DNA of 64,000 bases, taken from Planctomycetota bacterium. GTDB taxonomy: Bacteria; Planctomycetota; PLA2; JAEUHO01. Location of the stretch: contig JADZCA010000010.1 in assembly GCA_020851795.1 (NCBI GenBank), positions 62,001 through 126,000 on the forward strand, given 5' to 3'. Shown here piece by piece: positions 18,126-26,973 of the stretch (the first letter of the stretch is position 1; each line of letters opens with the position of its first letter). The position numbers and the translations under genes were made by a program. Under the pieces are notes generated by a model. The model saw only the letters and a program-made list of their open reading frames with translations. It searched no databases and was not told the origin of the DNA.

Positions 18126-18403
18126 ACTACCGAGTCAGAAGAGTCGCGTGAAGATTCGGTGACACGCCACTTCGGCGGTGCTCGATCGGCTGCGGTCTGG
18201 CCCGGCTCTCCGGCGCGCTGGGGCGCCCGAGTGCACCCTCGGCCGACGCCGCACTCGATCGTCGGGAAGGTGAGCCGCTGCGCGAGACCCCGACGGCGAT
18301 CCCGCTGGTCGTCTCCTAGGATGCCGGGAGCGAGACGCCGAGGCCCGTGGCGGAGACGCGCGGCGTCACGGTATCCGCGCGCTGCTTTCCTGATGCGGTA
18401 CCT
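18126..18403 (+). repeat. Full 278-bp inverted-repeat element, copy 2
   Basis: The second full copy has the same length and orientation as 17133-17410. Its left end begins ACTACCGAGTCAG three bases after the stop of the preceding gene, and its right end (GCGGTACCT) lies about 60 bases before the next start. Confidence 0.8.
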
Positions 18404-18466
18404 CTCGACAGGCAACGAGATGCACAGGATCGTTGACGCGGCGAAGCGTCGCGGCAAGGACTGGTG

Positions 18467-19537
18467 ATGCGCGCGCGAGCAAGCCACATCGCCTTGGCGT
18501 GCGCGGCGATCGTGGTGTTCGGCGTGTTGACTCTCGGTCCCACTGTTTGGCGCTGGCTCAGCCCCCCCGGTTCAACGCGCGACCTCGAAGCGCGCGTCGC
18601 CGTGCTCGTGACTCGCATGCAGTCCGACGTCGAGTCGGATGCCGCTTTGGCGAGCTCCGAGTTGCGCGCACTTCTGGACGCCTCGGTTCCGGCGCAGTTC
18701 CCGGCGACAGCCGAAGTCGACGCGTGGCGCCCCGTCGTCTCGCGTCTCGCGTCGCTGTGGCTCTCGCGGAACGCCGAGGCGGACGAGACCGCGGCGCTCG
18801 TGCTGGCAAGGCTCGTTCGTGTAGATCTTCGCGCGTCGATCTTCGTCGCGGCAGGAGTCGCGGCCCACTGTCGCGACGAGAGGGATGGCATTGATCGTGT
18901 GGATCGGTTTCTCATGTCGTCACTCGCCGAGTCACCGTTCGTGTCTCACCCCGAGGTTGCACGGGTTGTCGAGTCGATCGTGCGTAACTGCGAGGACACG
19001 GCGACGGTCATGAGCGCCGCTGATGCACTCTGCCGCTCTGGGGCCGGGCGAGTGCTGGATGGCAGTGTGCTGGCCGAGGTGGATCCCGCGCGACAGGCAG
19101 CCATCCTGCGTGGGGCTGAGATGTCCGGATCTGTTGCACTCCGTGCGTGGGCGGCTTCGCTGACGAGCTCGCCCAACCGCGGGACTCGAATGGCTGCGGT
19201 CGTGTATCTGCTCTCGACATCCAGGAGTCACGACGAACTGGGCGCTTCGATCTCGGCGGCTGGTGAATTCAGACGCGACTCGCGACTGTACGTCGAGGTG
19301 CTCCTGGGTCTTCCGACCCCGCTCAAGCGCTTTCCGGATGTGCTGCCATTGGTAGTCGAGGAGACGCGGACCGCTCTCCAGTCCCCAGATCGGCTCGTGC
19401 AGCTCGCGGCCATCGAGGTGGCCTCGCGCGCGCCCGAGGTCCGCTCGCGGGTGCGCGACGAACTTCTGGAGCTCGCGCGACGGACTTCGGACCGTGAGAT
19501 TGCATCGCGAGCTGAGCAGGTGGCGCGGCTTCGGTGA
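18467..19537 (+). CDS. Unrecognised membrane-anchored helical-repeat protein in low-GC island
   Basis: This 356-residue protein starts at ATG 18467 with AAGGA seven bases upstream (a GTG at 18464 is the alternative). An N-terminal membrane segment (about residues 7-29, ALACAAIVVFGVLTLGPTV) is followed by a helical region with HEAT-like units (SPDRLVQLAAIEVASRAPEV, GTRMAAVVYLLSTSRSHDE). No family is recognised. Its layout mirrors the gene at 15897, which suggests a related role although sequence similarity is not obvious by eye. Confidence 0.65.
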   Translation: MRARASHIALACAAIVVFGVLTLGPTVWRWLSPPGSTRDLEARVAVLVTRMQSDVESDAALASSELRALLDASVPAQFPATAEVDAWRPVVSRLASLWLSRNAEADETAALVLARLVRVDLRASIFVAAGVAAHCRDERDGIDRVDRFLMSSLAESPFVSHPEVARVVESIVRNCEDTATVMSAADALCRSGAGRVLDGSVLAEVDPARQAAILRGAEMSGSVALRAWAASLTSSPNRGTRMAAVVYLLSTSRSHDELGASISAAGEFRRDSRLYVEVLLGLPTPLKRFPDVLPLVVEETRTALQSPDRLVQLAAIEVASRAPEVRSRVRDELLELARRTSDREIASRAEQVARLR

Positions 19538-19583
19538 GTAGCAGTGCGTGCGGCGGTCAAGTGCAGCGCATCGGCCCCGTGCG

Positions 19584-19624
19584 GAGTACCGACTCAGGAA
19601 CCTAGCGCGCGGATCCCGTGACAC
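19584..19624 (+). repeat. Orphan left terminal repeat closing the low-GC island
   Basis: This 41-base stretch (GAGTACCGACTCAGGAACC...CCGTGACAC) is the left terminal repeat of the 278-bp family without its body. It is the inverted complement of 15849-15889, matching at 36 of 41 positions by my count, a better match than either full copy's own ends. Confidence 0.75.
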
Positions 19625-19645
19625 GTCGCGCGCCCCGCGACGTGT
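19621..19645. terminator. Perfect hairpin between convergent island gene and tryptophanase gene
   Basis: A 10-bp perfect stem ACACGTCGCG / CGCGACGTGT with a 5-nt loop lies between convergent stops. It starts inside the orphan terminal repeat. Likely a bidirectional terminator. Confidence 0.6.
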
Positions 19646-19713
19646 CGCGGGCCCGAGCCTCGCCGCCCGCGGCGGGGGAGGCGGGCGTCGGTCCCGATCC
19701 GCCGGCGCGTCGG

Positions 19714-21090
19714 TCACGCGACGGGGGCGAACTTCGCGGTGAAGTGGCGCAGGTGCGGCGCCTGGTCGGTGATCCGGTAGCCGGGCAGCGAGGCGCGCGC
19801 GGCGAAGACCTCCTGCACCGCCTCGAGCACGTAGTCCATGTGGCTCTGCGTGTAGGCGCGGCGCGGGATCGCGAGGCGCACCAGCTCGAGCGCGGCCGGG
19901 CGGTCCGGGCCGCCCGCCGGGTCGGGGCGCCCGAACATCACCGTGCCGATCTCGCACGTGCGGATGCCGCCGTGCACGTAGAGCGCGACCGCGAGCGCCT
20001 GGCCGGGGTAGCGGTGCGGCGGTACGTGGGCGAGGAACGCCTTCGCGTCGAGGTAGATCGCGTGCCCGCCCGCGGGCTTCATCACCGGGACGCCGGCCGC
20101 GTCGAGGCGCTCGACGAGGTAGCGGATCGCCGCGTGGCGGTAGGCGAGGTAGTCGGGCTCGAGCACCTCCTCGAGACCGATGGCCGTCGCCTCGAGGTCG
20201 CGCGCCGCGAGCCCGCCGTAGGTCGGGAAGCCCTCGGTCAGGATGAGGAGGTCCTTCTCGGCGCGCGCGAGGCGGTCGTCGTTGGTGCAGAGGAAGCCGC
20301 CGATGTTGGAGAGGCCGTCCTTCTTCGCCGACATCGTGCAGCCGTCGGCGAGGCGGAACATCTCGCGGGCGATGTCGCGCGGCGCGCGGCCCGCCTGCCC
20401 GGCCTCGCGCTCGCGCACGAGCCACGCGTTCTCGGCGAAGCGGCACGCGTCGAGGTAGAGCGGCACGCCCGCCTCGGTGCACGCGGCGCGCACCGCGCGC
20501 AGGTTCTCGAGCGAGGCCGGCTGGCCGCCGCCCGAGTTGTTCGTCACCGTCATCATGACGAGCGGGACCCGCTCGCGGCCCTTCTCCTTGAGCACGCGCC
20601 GCAGCGCCTCGACGTCCATGTTGCCCTTGAACGGCGCGACGAGGCCGGGCGTGCGCGCCTCGGCCACGGGCAGGTCGAGCGCCTCGGCGCCGGCCGCCTC
20701 GATGTTGGCGCGCGTCGTGTCGAAGTGGGTGTTGCTCGGGACGACGTGGCCGGGCTTGCACAGCAGCGAGAACAGGATGCGCTCGGCCGCGCGGCCCTGG
20801 TGCGTCGGGATGACGTGCTTGAAACCCGTCAGGTCCTTGACCACGGCCTCGAAGCGGAACCACGAGCGCGAGCCCGCGTACGCCTCGTCGCCCTGCATCA
20901 CGCCGGCCCACTGGCGCGCGCTCATCGCCGACGTGCCCGAGTCGGTGAGCAGGTCGATCATCACGTCCTCGGCCCGCAGGCGGAACAGGTTGAAGTCCGC
21001 CGTGCGCACCGCGGCCTCTCGCTCGGCCCGCGTCGTCATCTTGATCGGCATCACCGACTGGATGCGGAAGGGCTCGATGATCGTCTTCAC
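19714..21090 (-). CDS. tnaA: Tryptophanase (L-tryptophan indole-lyase)
   Basis: This 458-residue PLP enzyme of the beta-eliminating lyase family would cleave tryptophan to indole, pyruvate and ammonia. The PLP lysine is in MSAKKDG (near residue 258), with DLLTDSGTSAMS, THQGR and SGGGQPAS motifs intact. Tyrosine phenol-lyase is the near relative. Here the specificity positions look tryptophanase-like: THFDTTR has Asp where phenol-lyase has Thr, TCEIGTV lacks the Arg of the phenol-lyase MERG motif, and RHFTAKF keeps the His that phenol-lyase replaces with Phe. Start is GTG 21090 after GGAGA; ATG 21051 is an alternative. No tnaC-like leader or tnaB permease is adjacent. Confidence 0.88.
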   Translation of the reverse strand: MKTIIEPFRIQSVMPIKMTTRAEREAAVRTADFNLFRLRAEDVMIDLLTDSGTSAMSARQWAGVMQGDEAYAGSRSWFRFEAVVKDLTGFKHVIPTHQGRAAERILFSLLCKPGHVVPSNTHFDTTRANIEAAGAEALDLPVAEARTPGLVAPFKGNMDVEALRRVLKEKGRERVPLVMMTVTNNSGGGQPASLENLRAVRAACTEAGVPLYLDACRFAENAWLVREREAGQAGRAPRDIAREMFRLADGCTMSAKKDGLSNIGGFLCTNDDRLARAEKDLLILTEGFPTYGGLAARDLEATAIGLEEVLEPDYLAYRHAAIRYLVERLDAAGVPVMKPAGGHAIYLDAKAFLAHVPPHRYPGQALAVALYVHGGIRTCEIGTVMFGRPDPAGGPDRPAALELVRLAIPRRAYTQSHMDYVLEAVQEVFAARASLPGYRITDQAPHLRHFTAKFAPVA

Positions 21091-21098
21091 GGGTCGTC

Positions 21099-21117
21099 TC
21101 CGGGGCCGCGCCCCGGA
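21099..21117 (-). terminator. Hairpin between kinase and tryptophanase genes
   Basis: A perfect 8-bp stem TCCGGGGC / GCCCCGGA with a 3-nt loop lies in the 129-bp gap between the kinase stop and the tryptophanase start, both on the minus strand. It could terminate the sigma-kinase transcript or sit in the tnaA leader. Confidence 0.4.
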
Positions 21118-21219
21118 TCATGCCGCCCGCCGCCGGTCGCGGGCACGAAAGACGCGGTCTGCCGCACGCACGCCGTCCGCTCGGACCGCGCCGGTCCGGT
21201 TCGCCCGCGCCCCGGCGGG

Positions 21220-22241
21220 CTACCCGAGCGCGCGCTCGAGCGCCTCGGCGGACGGGAAGCGCGCGGCGGGGTCCTTCTCGAGGAGACGGTCCACGATCGC
21301 CGCGAAGGCGGGCGCGAGCGACGGCGCGCGGTCGAGCAGCCGCGGCGGCGGCGTCTCGAGGTGCTGGCGGATCGTCGCGAGCGCGCCCGGACCCTGGAAC
21401 GGCGGGTGGCCCGTCGCGAGCTCGAAGAGGACGACGCCGAGCGCGTAGAGGTCCGAGGTCGGGCCGACGTCGCGCCCCGCGCACTGCTCGGGCGACGCGT
21501 AGCGCAGCGAGCCCACGAACTGCCCCTCGCGCGTCAGGCGCGCCTCGCCGTCGAGGCGCACGACGCCGAGGTCGAGCAGGCGCAGCGTCCCCTCGTCGGT
21601 CCAGAGCAGGTTCTCGGGCTTGAGGTCGCGGTGCACCACGCCGGCCGCGTGGACCGCGGCGAGCGCGCGCGCCGCCTGCCTCGCGACCTCGAGCAGCCGC
21701 GCCTGCGGCAGCGGGCCGTCGGCGTCGAGCGCCTCGCGCAGCGTGCGCCCGACCACGCGCTCCATGACGAGGTAGGGGACGTGCGCGCCCGCCACGGTCG
21801 CCTCGCCGGTGCCGTGCACGCGCACGACGTGGGGGCTCTCGACGGCGAACCCGACGGCGGCCTCGCGCAGGAAGCGCGTGCGGCTCGCGTCGTCGGCGGC
21901 GAGCGCGGGGTGCATCGCCTTGAGGGCGACCGCCGGGCCGCCCTCGAGCGGGACCGCCTCGAAGACGACGCCCATGCCGCCGCGGCCGAGCTCGGCGACG
22001 AGCCGGTAGCGGTCCACCGTGTCCCCGACCGCGAGGCCCGGGGCGACGGCCGGCCGGCCCGGCGGCGCGACGCCCGTGGTGTCCACGTCGGCCGCGGCGA
22101 GCTCGGCGAGCGCCTCGGTGACGAGCGACGGGTCGTCGGGGGCGCGTCCCTCGAGGAAGGCGCGGCGCGACGCCGTCGCGACGTCGGCCGCGGCGTGCAC
22201 GAGGTCGCGCAGGCGACGGTAGCGCGCGGCGTCCACCGACG

Positions 22242-22245
<4 letters not shown>
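21220..22245 (-). CDS. Ser/Thr protein kinase (PknB type, no membrane anchor)
   Basis: This 341-residue protein starts at GTG 22245, overlapping the sigma-factor stop (GTGA). A helical N-terminus of about 75 residues precedes a full kinase domain: P-loop GRGGMGVVFEA, ATP lysine in VALKAMHP, catalytic loop HRDLKPEN, metal site DLG (instead of DFG), activation-segment end SPEQ. The protein stops right after the domain (SAEALERAL), without the membrane span and sensor region usual in planctomycete kinases, so it should be cytoplasmic. Coupled translation with the ECF sigma factor suggests that it phosphorylates that factor or acts in the same switch. Confidence 0.92.
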
Positions 22246-22853
<608 letters not shown>

Positions 22854-22914
22854 GGGGGCGAGGATACCGGCACGGGCCCCGGGCGGTCGGGGGCTCCGGT
22901 CGCGGCGGGCCCGC

Positions 22915-23928
22915 CTACTCGACGCCCATGGCGCGGGCGACCTTGGGCCAGTCGCGCAGGAGGACGCGGCGGCCCTCGTCGGAGACGAGCAGCGACTTCT
23001 CCTTGCCCTCGAAGAACGACCGGTAGCCCGGCCCCTCGACCTGCGAGGCGACGAAGAAGCGCGTGAACGCCTCGAGGACCCAGACGTCCACCTGCTGGTA
23101 GTACTCGAGCAGCTTCGGCAGGTCGCCGCGGTGCTCGGCGGGGACGCGGAGCACGGGCCCGACGCCGGGCTTCTCGAGCGGGTCCACGATGTCGGACGCC
23201 ATCATCGAGAACAGGGGGACGAGCGCGACGGCCTGGCGCGGGGCGAGGTGGCTGCGCACGAAGACGTTGTGCTTGACGAGCAGCGCCATGTAGACGGCGA
23301 GGAACTCGGGGATGCCCTCGCCCTGCTCGTCGTGGAGCGGGGCCGGCTCCTCGGAGTTGAGCGACGGCACGGCGGGGTCGACGAGCTGGCACACGCGCAC
23401 CGTGACGCCGTGCTTGACCACGAGCTTGAGCTCGCGCAGCTTGCCCTGGTACGTGTCGCGCTGGCTCAAGCGCTCGGCGACGACGGGGCCGACGAGGATG
23501 TTCCCGCCGTCGGCCATGCTCATGATGCGCTGGGCCTGGTTGATCCCCAGCCCGGTGATGTTGCGGTTCCCGTTGACGTCGATCACGAGGTTGTCGCTGT
23601 TCTCGTTCACGGCGATGCGCACGAGGAAGCGTCGCTGGCGGTCGGGCTGCGTGTCGTTGCTCGCCGCGAGCCGCGCGAGGACGTCGAGCGCCATCCGCAC
23701 GTCCACGTCGTAGGGGCGCATGACGTCGATGAGCACGATGCCGACGCCGTCGCCGGTGGGCAGCAGCAGGTAGCTGTCCTTCGGGACGCCGCTGGCGGCG
23801 ACCGCCTCCGTGATGACGCGGTTGAGCGTCTCGATGATGTGGCTCTGCGCCTCGACGGTGCGGCCCTTCGAGTAGCCGACGACGTCCAGGAACACGTACT
23901 TCGCGTTGACGGTCTCGACGACGGGCAT
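22915..23928 (-). CDS. Nucleotide-cyclase-like domain protein
   Basis: This 337-residue protein starts at ATG 23928. Residues 1-180 resemble a class III adenylate/guanylate cyclase fold: FLDVVGYSKG near the start (first metal-aspartate region), a helix ending NRVITEAV, then LLLPTGDGVGIVL (GDG beta-hairpin) and a GxGINQAQRIMSMADGGNILVG segment like cyclase ends. Cyclase-like proteins of this kind are sometimes degenerate, and activity cannot be judged here. The C-terminal 150 residues are unrecognised. It lies 61 bp upstream of the sigma-kinase pair on the same strand and may share their transcript. Confidence 0.65.
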   Translation of the reverse strand: MPVVETVNAKYVFLDVVGYSKGRTVEAQSHIIETLNRVITEAVAASGVPKDSYLLLPTGDGVGIVLIDVMRPYDVDVRMALDVLARLAASNDTQPDRQRRFLVRIAVNENSDNLVIDVNGNRNITGLGINQAQRIMSMADGGNILVGPVVAERLSQRDTYQGKLRELKLVVKHGVTVRVCQLVDPAVPSLNSEEPAPLHDEQGEGIPEFLAVYMALLVKHNVFVRSHLAPRQAVALVPLFSMMASDIVDPLEKPGVGPVLRVPAEHRGDLPKLLEYYQQVDVWVLEAFTRFFVASQVEGPGYRSFFEGKEKSLLVSDEGRRVLLRDWPKVARAMGVE

Positions 23929-24272
23929 GGCGCTCCCCGGGGAGGACCGGCGAGCGTAGCACCGGGGCCCCGGCACCGCCCCGCGGCCTCTCCGCCCGGC
24001 GCCCGCGGCGCCGTCCCGCGTCCCGCCGTCGCCCCGGGCCCCGCGCCGTGCCCGTTCCTCCCCCGACGCCCCGGCCGCGCCGCCTCCGCGTGTCCGCGGC
24101 GCGACTCGGACCATTCCGGTCCGGGCCCCGCGCCTCGACGATCGCGCCGCACCCCCGCGCCGTGGGACGGGACGGGGGTTGCCCCCGTCCCGTCCCGGTG
24201 ATATAGGAATTCCAGATCCGATTTAGCGGTTTGGCCTCGCGGGCCCTCGGCGCGGGGCGGATCGGAGGGTCG
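23929..24272. promoter_or_regulatory. Divergent control region of the benzoyl-CoA cluster
   Basis: These 344 bp have no gene and separate the minus-strand cyclase-like gene from had. The left 230 bp are plain GC-rich sequence. At 24164-24196 is a 15-bp perfect hairpin. Directly after it, 24197-24235 is the AT-richest stretch in the area (GATATAGGAATTCC, ATTTAGCGGTTT) and contains the palindrome GGAATTCC (24206-24213). This is the obvious promoter/operator site for the cluster. The had ribosome site GGAGG follows at about 24264. Confidence 0.55.
24164..24196. other. 15-bp perfect inverted repeat upstream of had
   Basis: Arms GGGACGGGACGGGGG and CCCCCGTCCCGTCCC are separated by TTG. It lies immediately before the AT-rich promoter patch, about 77 bases before the had start. 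It may insulate the cluster from upstream transcription or be a regulator site. Confidence 0.7.
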
Positions 24273-25340
24273 ATGCGCGTCTCGTCCTGGGTGGTGACGA
24301 AGGGCGGCGAGCCGATGACGCTCGCCGAGCGCGACGAGACGCCGGGCGAGGGCGAGGTGCTCGTCGAGGTCGCGGGCTGCGGCGTCTGCCACACCGACCT
24401 CGGCTTCTTCTACGACGGCGTGCCCACGCGCCACCCGCTGCCGCTGACGCTCGGCCACGAGATCGCGGGCCGCGTCGTCGCGACGGGCGCGGGCGCGCAG
24501 GCGTGGGCCGGGAAGGCCGTCGTGGTGCCCGCGGTGATCCCGTGCGGCACGTGCCCCGCGTGCCGTGCGGGGCGCGGTGGCGTGTGCCCCAAGCAGGTGT
24601 TCCCGGGCAACGACGTGCACGGCGGCTTCGGCTCGCACGTGCGCGTGCCGGCGCGCGGCCTGTGCCCGGTGCCCGACCTCGCCGACCGCGCGAAGAACCC
24701 CGCGGGCCTCGCGCTCGCCGACCTCTCGGTGATCGCGGACGCGATCTCGACGCCCTACCAGGCCGTCGTCCACGCGGGCCTGCAGGCCGGCGACCTCGCG
24801 GTGTTCGTCGGCGCGGGCGGCGTGGGCGGCTTCGGCGTGCAGGTCGCCGCCGCGCTCGGCGCGGCCGTCGTCGCCGTGGACCCGTCCAAGGAGCGCCTCG
24901 AGCTGGCCGCCGCGCACGGCGCCGCGCTCGCGCTCGAGCCCGGTCCCGCCGACGGCAAGGCGCTCAAGGCGGCCGTGCGCGACTTCGCCAAGGCGCGCGG
25001 CGTCCCGACGTGGCGCTGGCGCATCTTCGAGACCTCGGGCTCGCCGCAGGGGCAGGCCACCGCCTTCTCCCTGCTCGCGCCCGGCGCGCACCTCGGCGTC
25101 GTCGGCTTCACGCCCGCGAAGGTCGAGCTGCGCCTCTCCAACCTGATGGCGTTCGACGCGACGGCCCGCGGCACGTGGGGCTGCCTGCCCGAGCTCTACC
25201 CCGCGGTGCTCGACCTCGTGCTCTCCGGGAAGGTGGCCGTGACGCCCTTCCTCGAGCGCCGGCCGCTCGCCTCGGTCAACGCGACCTTCGACGACCTCCA
25301 CCACCGCCGCGCGAGCAAGCGCGTCGTGCTGGTGCCCTGA
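24273..25340 (+). CDS. had: 6-hydroxycyclohex-1-ene-1-carbonyl-CoA dehydrogenase
   Basis: This 355-residue zinc-type medium-chain dehydrogenase starts at ATG 24273 after GGAGG. Catalytic zinc ligands lie in GCGVCHTD (near residue 36) and GHEIAG (near 66), and the structural zinc site is a four-cysteine C-x2-C-x2-C-x7-C stretch (CGTCPAC...VC, near 90-104). The NAD site is FVGAGGVGGFG near 180. In class I benzoyl-CoA degradation this enzyme oxidises the hydrated ring intermediate made by Dch to the 6-oxo compound. The family alone could be a generic alcohol dehydrogenase, but position in front of oah, dch and bcrCBAD makes the specific role very likely. First gene of the cluster. Confidence 0.88.
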   Translation: MRVSSWVVTKGGEPMTLAERDETPGEGEVLVEVAGCGVCHTDLGFFYDGVPTRHPLPLTLGHEIAGRVVATGAGAQAWAGKAVVVPAVIPCGTCPACRAGRGGVCPKQVFPGNDVHGGFGSHVRVPARGLCPVPDLADRAKNPAGLALADLSVIADAISTPYQAVVHAGLQAGDLAVFVGAGGVGGFGVQVAAALGAAVVAVDPSKERLELAAAHGAALALEPGPADGKALKAAVRDFAKARGVPTWRWRIFETSGSPQGQATAFSLLAPGAHLGVVGFTPAKVELRLSNLMAFDATARGTWGCLPELYPAVLDLVLSGKVAVTPFLERRPLASVNATFDDLHHRRASKRVVLVP

Positions 25341-25372
25341 ACGACGACCCCATGCCTCCGGAGACGACCGCG

Positions 25373-26470
25373 ATGCACCTGAAGAACCACGAGCTGGCCC
25401 CCGTCGCGCACGCCGGCGTGCGCTACGAGGAGGTCCCCGTCCGTGACCCGAAGGGCGTCGCCGTCGAGGGCCTGCACGCCGTCCGCATCTCGCTCGACAA
25501 CCCGTCGCAGCTGAACTCGTACACGACCGAGATGGTCAAGGGCGTGATCCTCGGGTTCCGCAAGGCGTCCAACGACCGCGCCGCGGTCGCCGTCGTCTTC
25601 ACGGGGACGGGCACGCGCGCGTTCTGCACCGGCGGCAACACCGCCGAGTACGCGGAGTACTACGCCGGCCGGCCGGAGGAGTACCGCCAGTACATGCGGC
25701 TCTTCAACGACATGGTGTCGGCCATCCTCGAGTGCGACAAGCCGGTCGTCTGCCGCGTCAACGGCATGCGCATCGCGGGCGGGCAGGAGATCGGGATGGC
25801 GTGCGACTTCACGGTCGCCTCCGACCTCGCGCTGTTCGGGCAGGCGGGCCCCAAGCACGGCTCGGCGCCCGACGGCGGCAGCACCGACTTCCTGCCGCTC
25901 TTCGTCGGCGTCGAGGCGGCGATGGAGTCGTGCACGCTCTGCAAGACGTGGAGCGCGCACAAGGCCCACCGCCTCGGGCTCGTCACGCGCATCGTCCCCG
26001 CGCTCAAGGTGGACGGGCGCTTCGTCGCGAACCCGCTCGTCGTGACCGACCGCTGGCTCGACGAGCAGGGCCGCGTCGTCCACGGCGAGGCCAAGGAGGG
26101 CGCCGACCGCGAGGCGGCGAAGGCGCTGCTCGCGCGCGGCGAGGTGGACCTGTCGCTGCTCGACAAGGCGGTGGACGAGCTCCTGTGGTCGCTCGTGATG
26201 ACGATGCCCGGCTGCCTGAGCAAGACCGTCGAGAGCGTGCGCAAGCACAAGCTCGAGCACTGGGACCGCAACCGCGAGAGCAACCGCGCGTGGCTCGCGC
26301 TCAACATGACCTCCGAGGGGCGCCTCGGGTTCCGCGCCTTCCACGAGGGCCCCAAGGACCGCCGCGAGGCCGACTTCCTCCACCTGCGCCGCCGCGTCGC
26401 GGAGGGCGCCGCGTGGGACGACGCGCTGCTCGAGGACGTGCTGTCGCGCACCGTCGGGACGGGCGCCTGA
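25373..26470 (+). CDS. oah: 6-oxocyclohex-1-ene-1-carbonyl-CoA hydrolase (ring opening)
   Basis: This 365-residue enoyl-CoA hydratase/isomerase-superfamily protein is longer than ordinary crotonases, as Oah enzymes are. The oxyanion regions are RAFCTGGNTAEYAEYY (near 82) and NGMRIAGGQEIGMACDF (near 131); GPKHGSAPDGGSTDFLP (near 160) is typical of Oah rather than of generic hydratases. It hydrolytically opens the alicyclic ring to 3-hydroxypimelyl-CoA. ATG 25373 has GGAGA at suitable spacing and is preferred over ATG 25352. It follows had by 32 bp. Confidence 0.9.
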   Translation: MHLKNHELAPVAHAGVRYEEVPVRDPKGVAVEGLHAVRISLDNPSQLNSYTTEMVKGVILGFRKASNDRAAVAVVFTGTGTRAFCTGGNTAEYAEYYAGRPEEYRQYMRLFNDMVSAILECDKPVVCRVNGMRIAGGQEIGMACDFTVASDLALFGQAGPKHGSAPDGGSTDFLPLFVGVEAAMESCTLCKTWSAHKAHRLGLVTRIVPALKVDGRFVANPLVVTDRWLDEQGRVVHGEAKEGADREAAKALLARGEVDLSLLDKAVDELLWSLVMTMPGCLSKTVESVRKHKLEHWDRNRESNRAWLALNMTSEGRLGFRAFHEGPKDRREADFLHLRRRVAEGAAWDDALLEDVLSRTVGTGA

Positions 26471-26472
26471 CC

Positions 26473-26973
26473 GTGCCCGCACCCGGCACCCCCGCGCCGC
26501 GCGCGGCCGAGGCGGTCGCGATCCGGCCGCTGCGCCGCGCCGACCTCGCCGAGGTCGTGCGCATCCACGCGCTGCACACCGGGACGCGGGCGCCGGCCTA
26601 CTGGGAGGCGGTGCTCCGCCGCGTGCGGCGCGAGGGCGAGGCCCTCGAGGTCGCCCTCGTCGCGCCGTCGGCGACGGGCCGCGGGCTCGCGGGCTTCCTC
26701 GTCGGCGAGGTGCGCGCCTTCGAGTTCGGCTCGGAGCCGTGCGGGTGGGTGTTCGCGGTCGGCGTGGACCCGGGCGAGGCCCGCGGCGGCGTCGCCACCG
26801 CGCTGCTCGACGAGGCCACGCGGCGCTTCGCGGCGGCCGGCGTGCGGCGTGTGCGGACGATGGTCCGGCGCGACGACGTGCCGGTGCTCGCGTTCTTCCG
26901 CGCCAACGGCTTCGCCGGCGGCGCGTTCGTCCAGCTCGAGCGGTCCCTCGACGCGGAGGAGGAAGGGTCGTGA
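26473..26973 (+). CDS. GNAT N-acetyltransferase within the benzoyl-CoA cluster
   Basis: This 166-residue protein starts at GTG 26473, three bases after the oah stop. The GNAT fold is visible: VFAVGVDPGEARGGVATALL is the acetyl-CoA pyrophosphate-binding motif (Q/RxxGxG/A type, here ARGGVA), and AFFRANGF is the C-terminal motif B. The substrate is unknown. Its place between oah and dch, with its stop overlapping the dch start, implies that it serves this pathway, perhaps by lysine acetylation of a CoA ligase or another enzyme, as reported for acetyltransferases acting on acyl-CoA synthetases in Rhodopseudomonas palustris. Confidence 0.75.
   Translation: MPAPGTPAPRAAEAVAIRPLRRADLAEVVRIHALHTGTRAPAYWEAVLRRVRREGEALEVALVAPSATGRGLAGFLVGEVRAFEFGSEPCGWVFAVGVDPGEARGGVATALLDEATRRFAAAGVRRVRTMVRRDDVPVLAFFRANGFAGGAFVQLERSLDAEEEGS

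Noticed and set aside
17133..18403. CRISPR
   Set aside because: Only two long 278-bp copies separated by a gene; no short repeat-spacer pattern.
17105..18487. Similar short minus-strand frames across the two repeat copies
   Set aside because: They are open because they read the same repeat; they run through terminal repeats and into flanking genes with no start signals, so no protein is called.
15786..19624. Integron cassette array
   Set aside because: Layout is similar, but the 278-bp elements lack attC-like core sites and no integrase was seen, so it is reported only as cassette-like.
19714..21090. Tyrosine phenol-lyase
   Set aside because: Three specificity positions (Asp in FDTTR, Ile in CEIG, His in RHFTAKF) agree with tryptophanase instead.
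25352..25372. Earlier ATG start for oah
   Set aside because: No ribosome site precedes it, whereas ATG 25373 has GGAGA at workable spacing.
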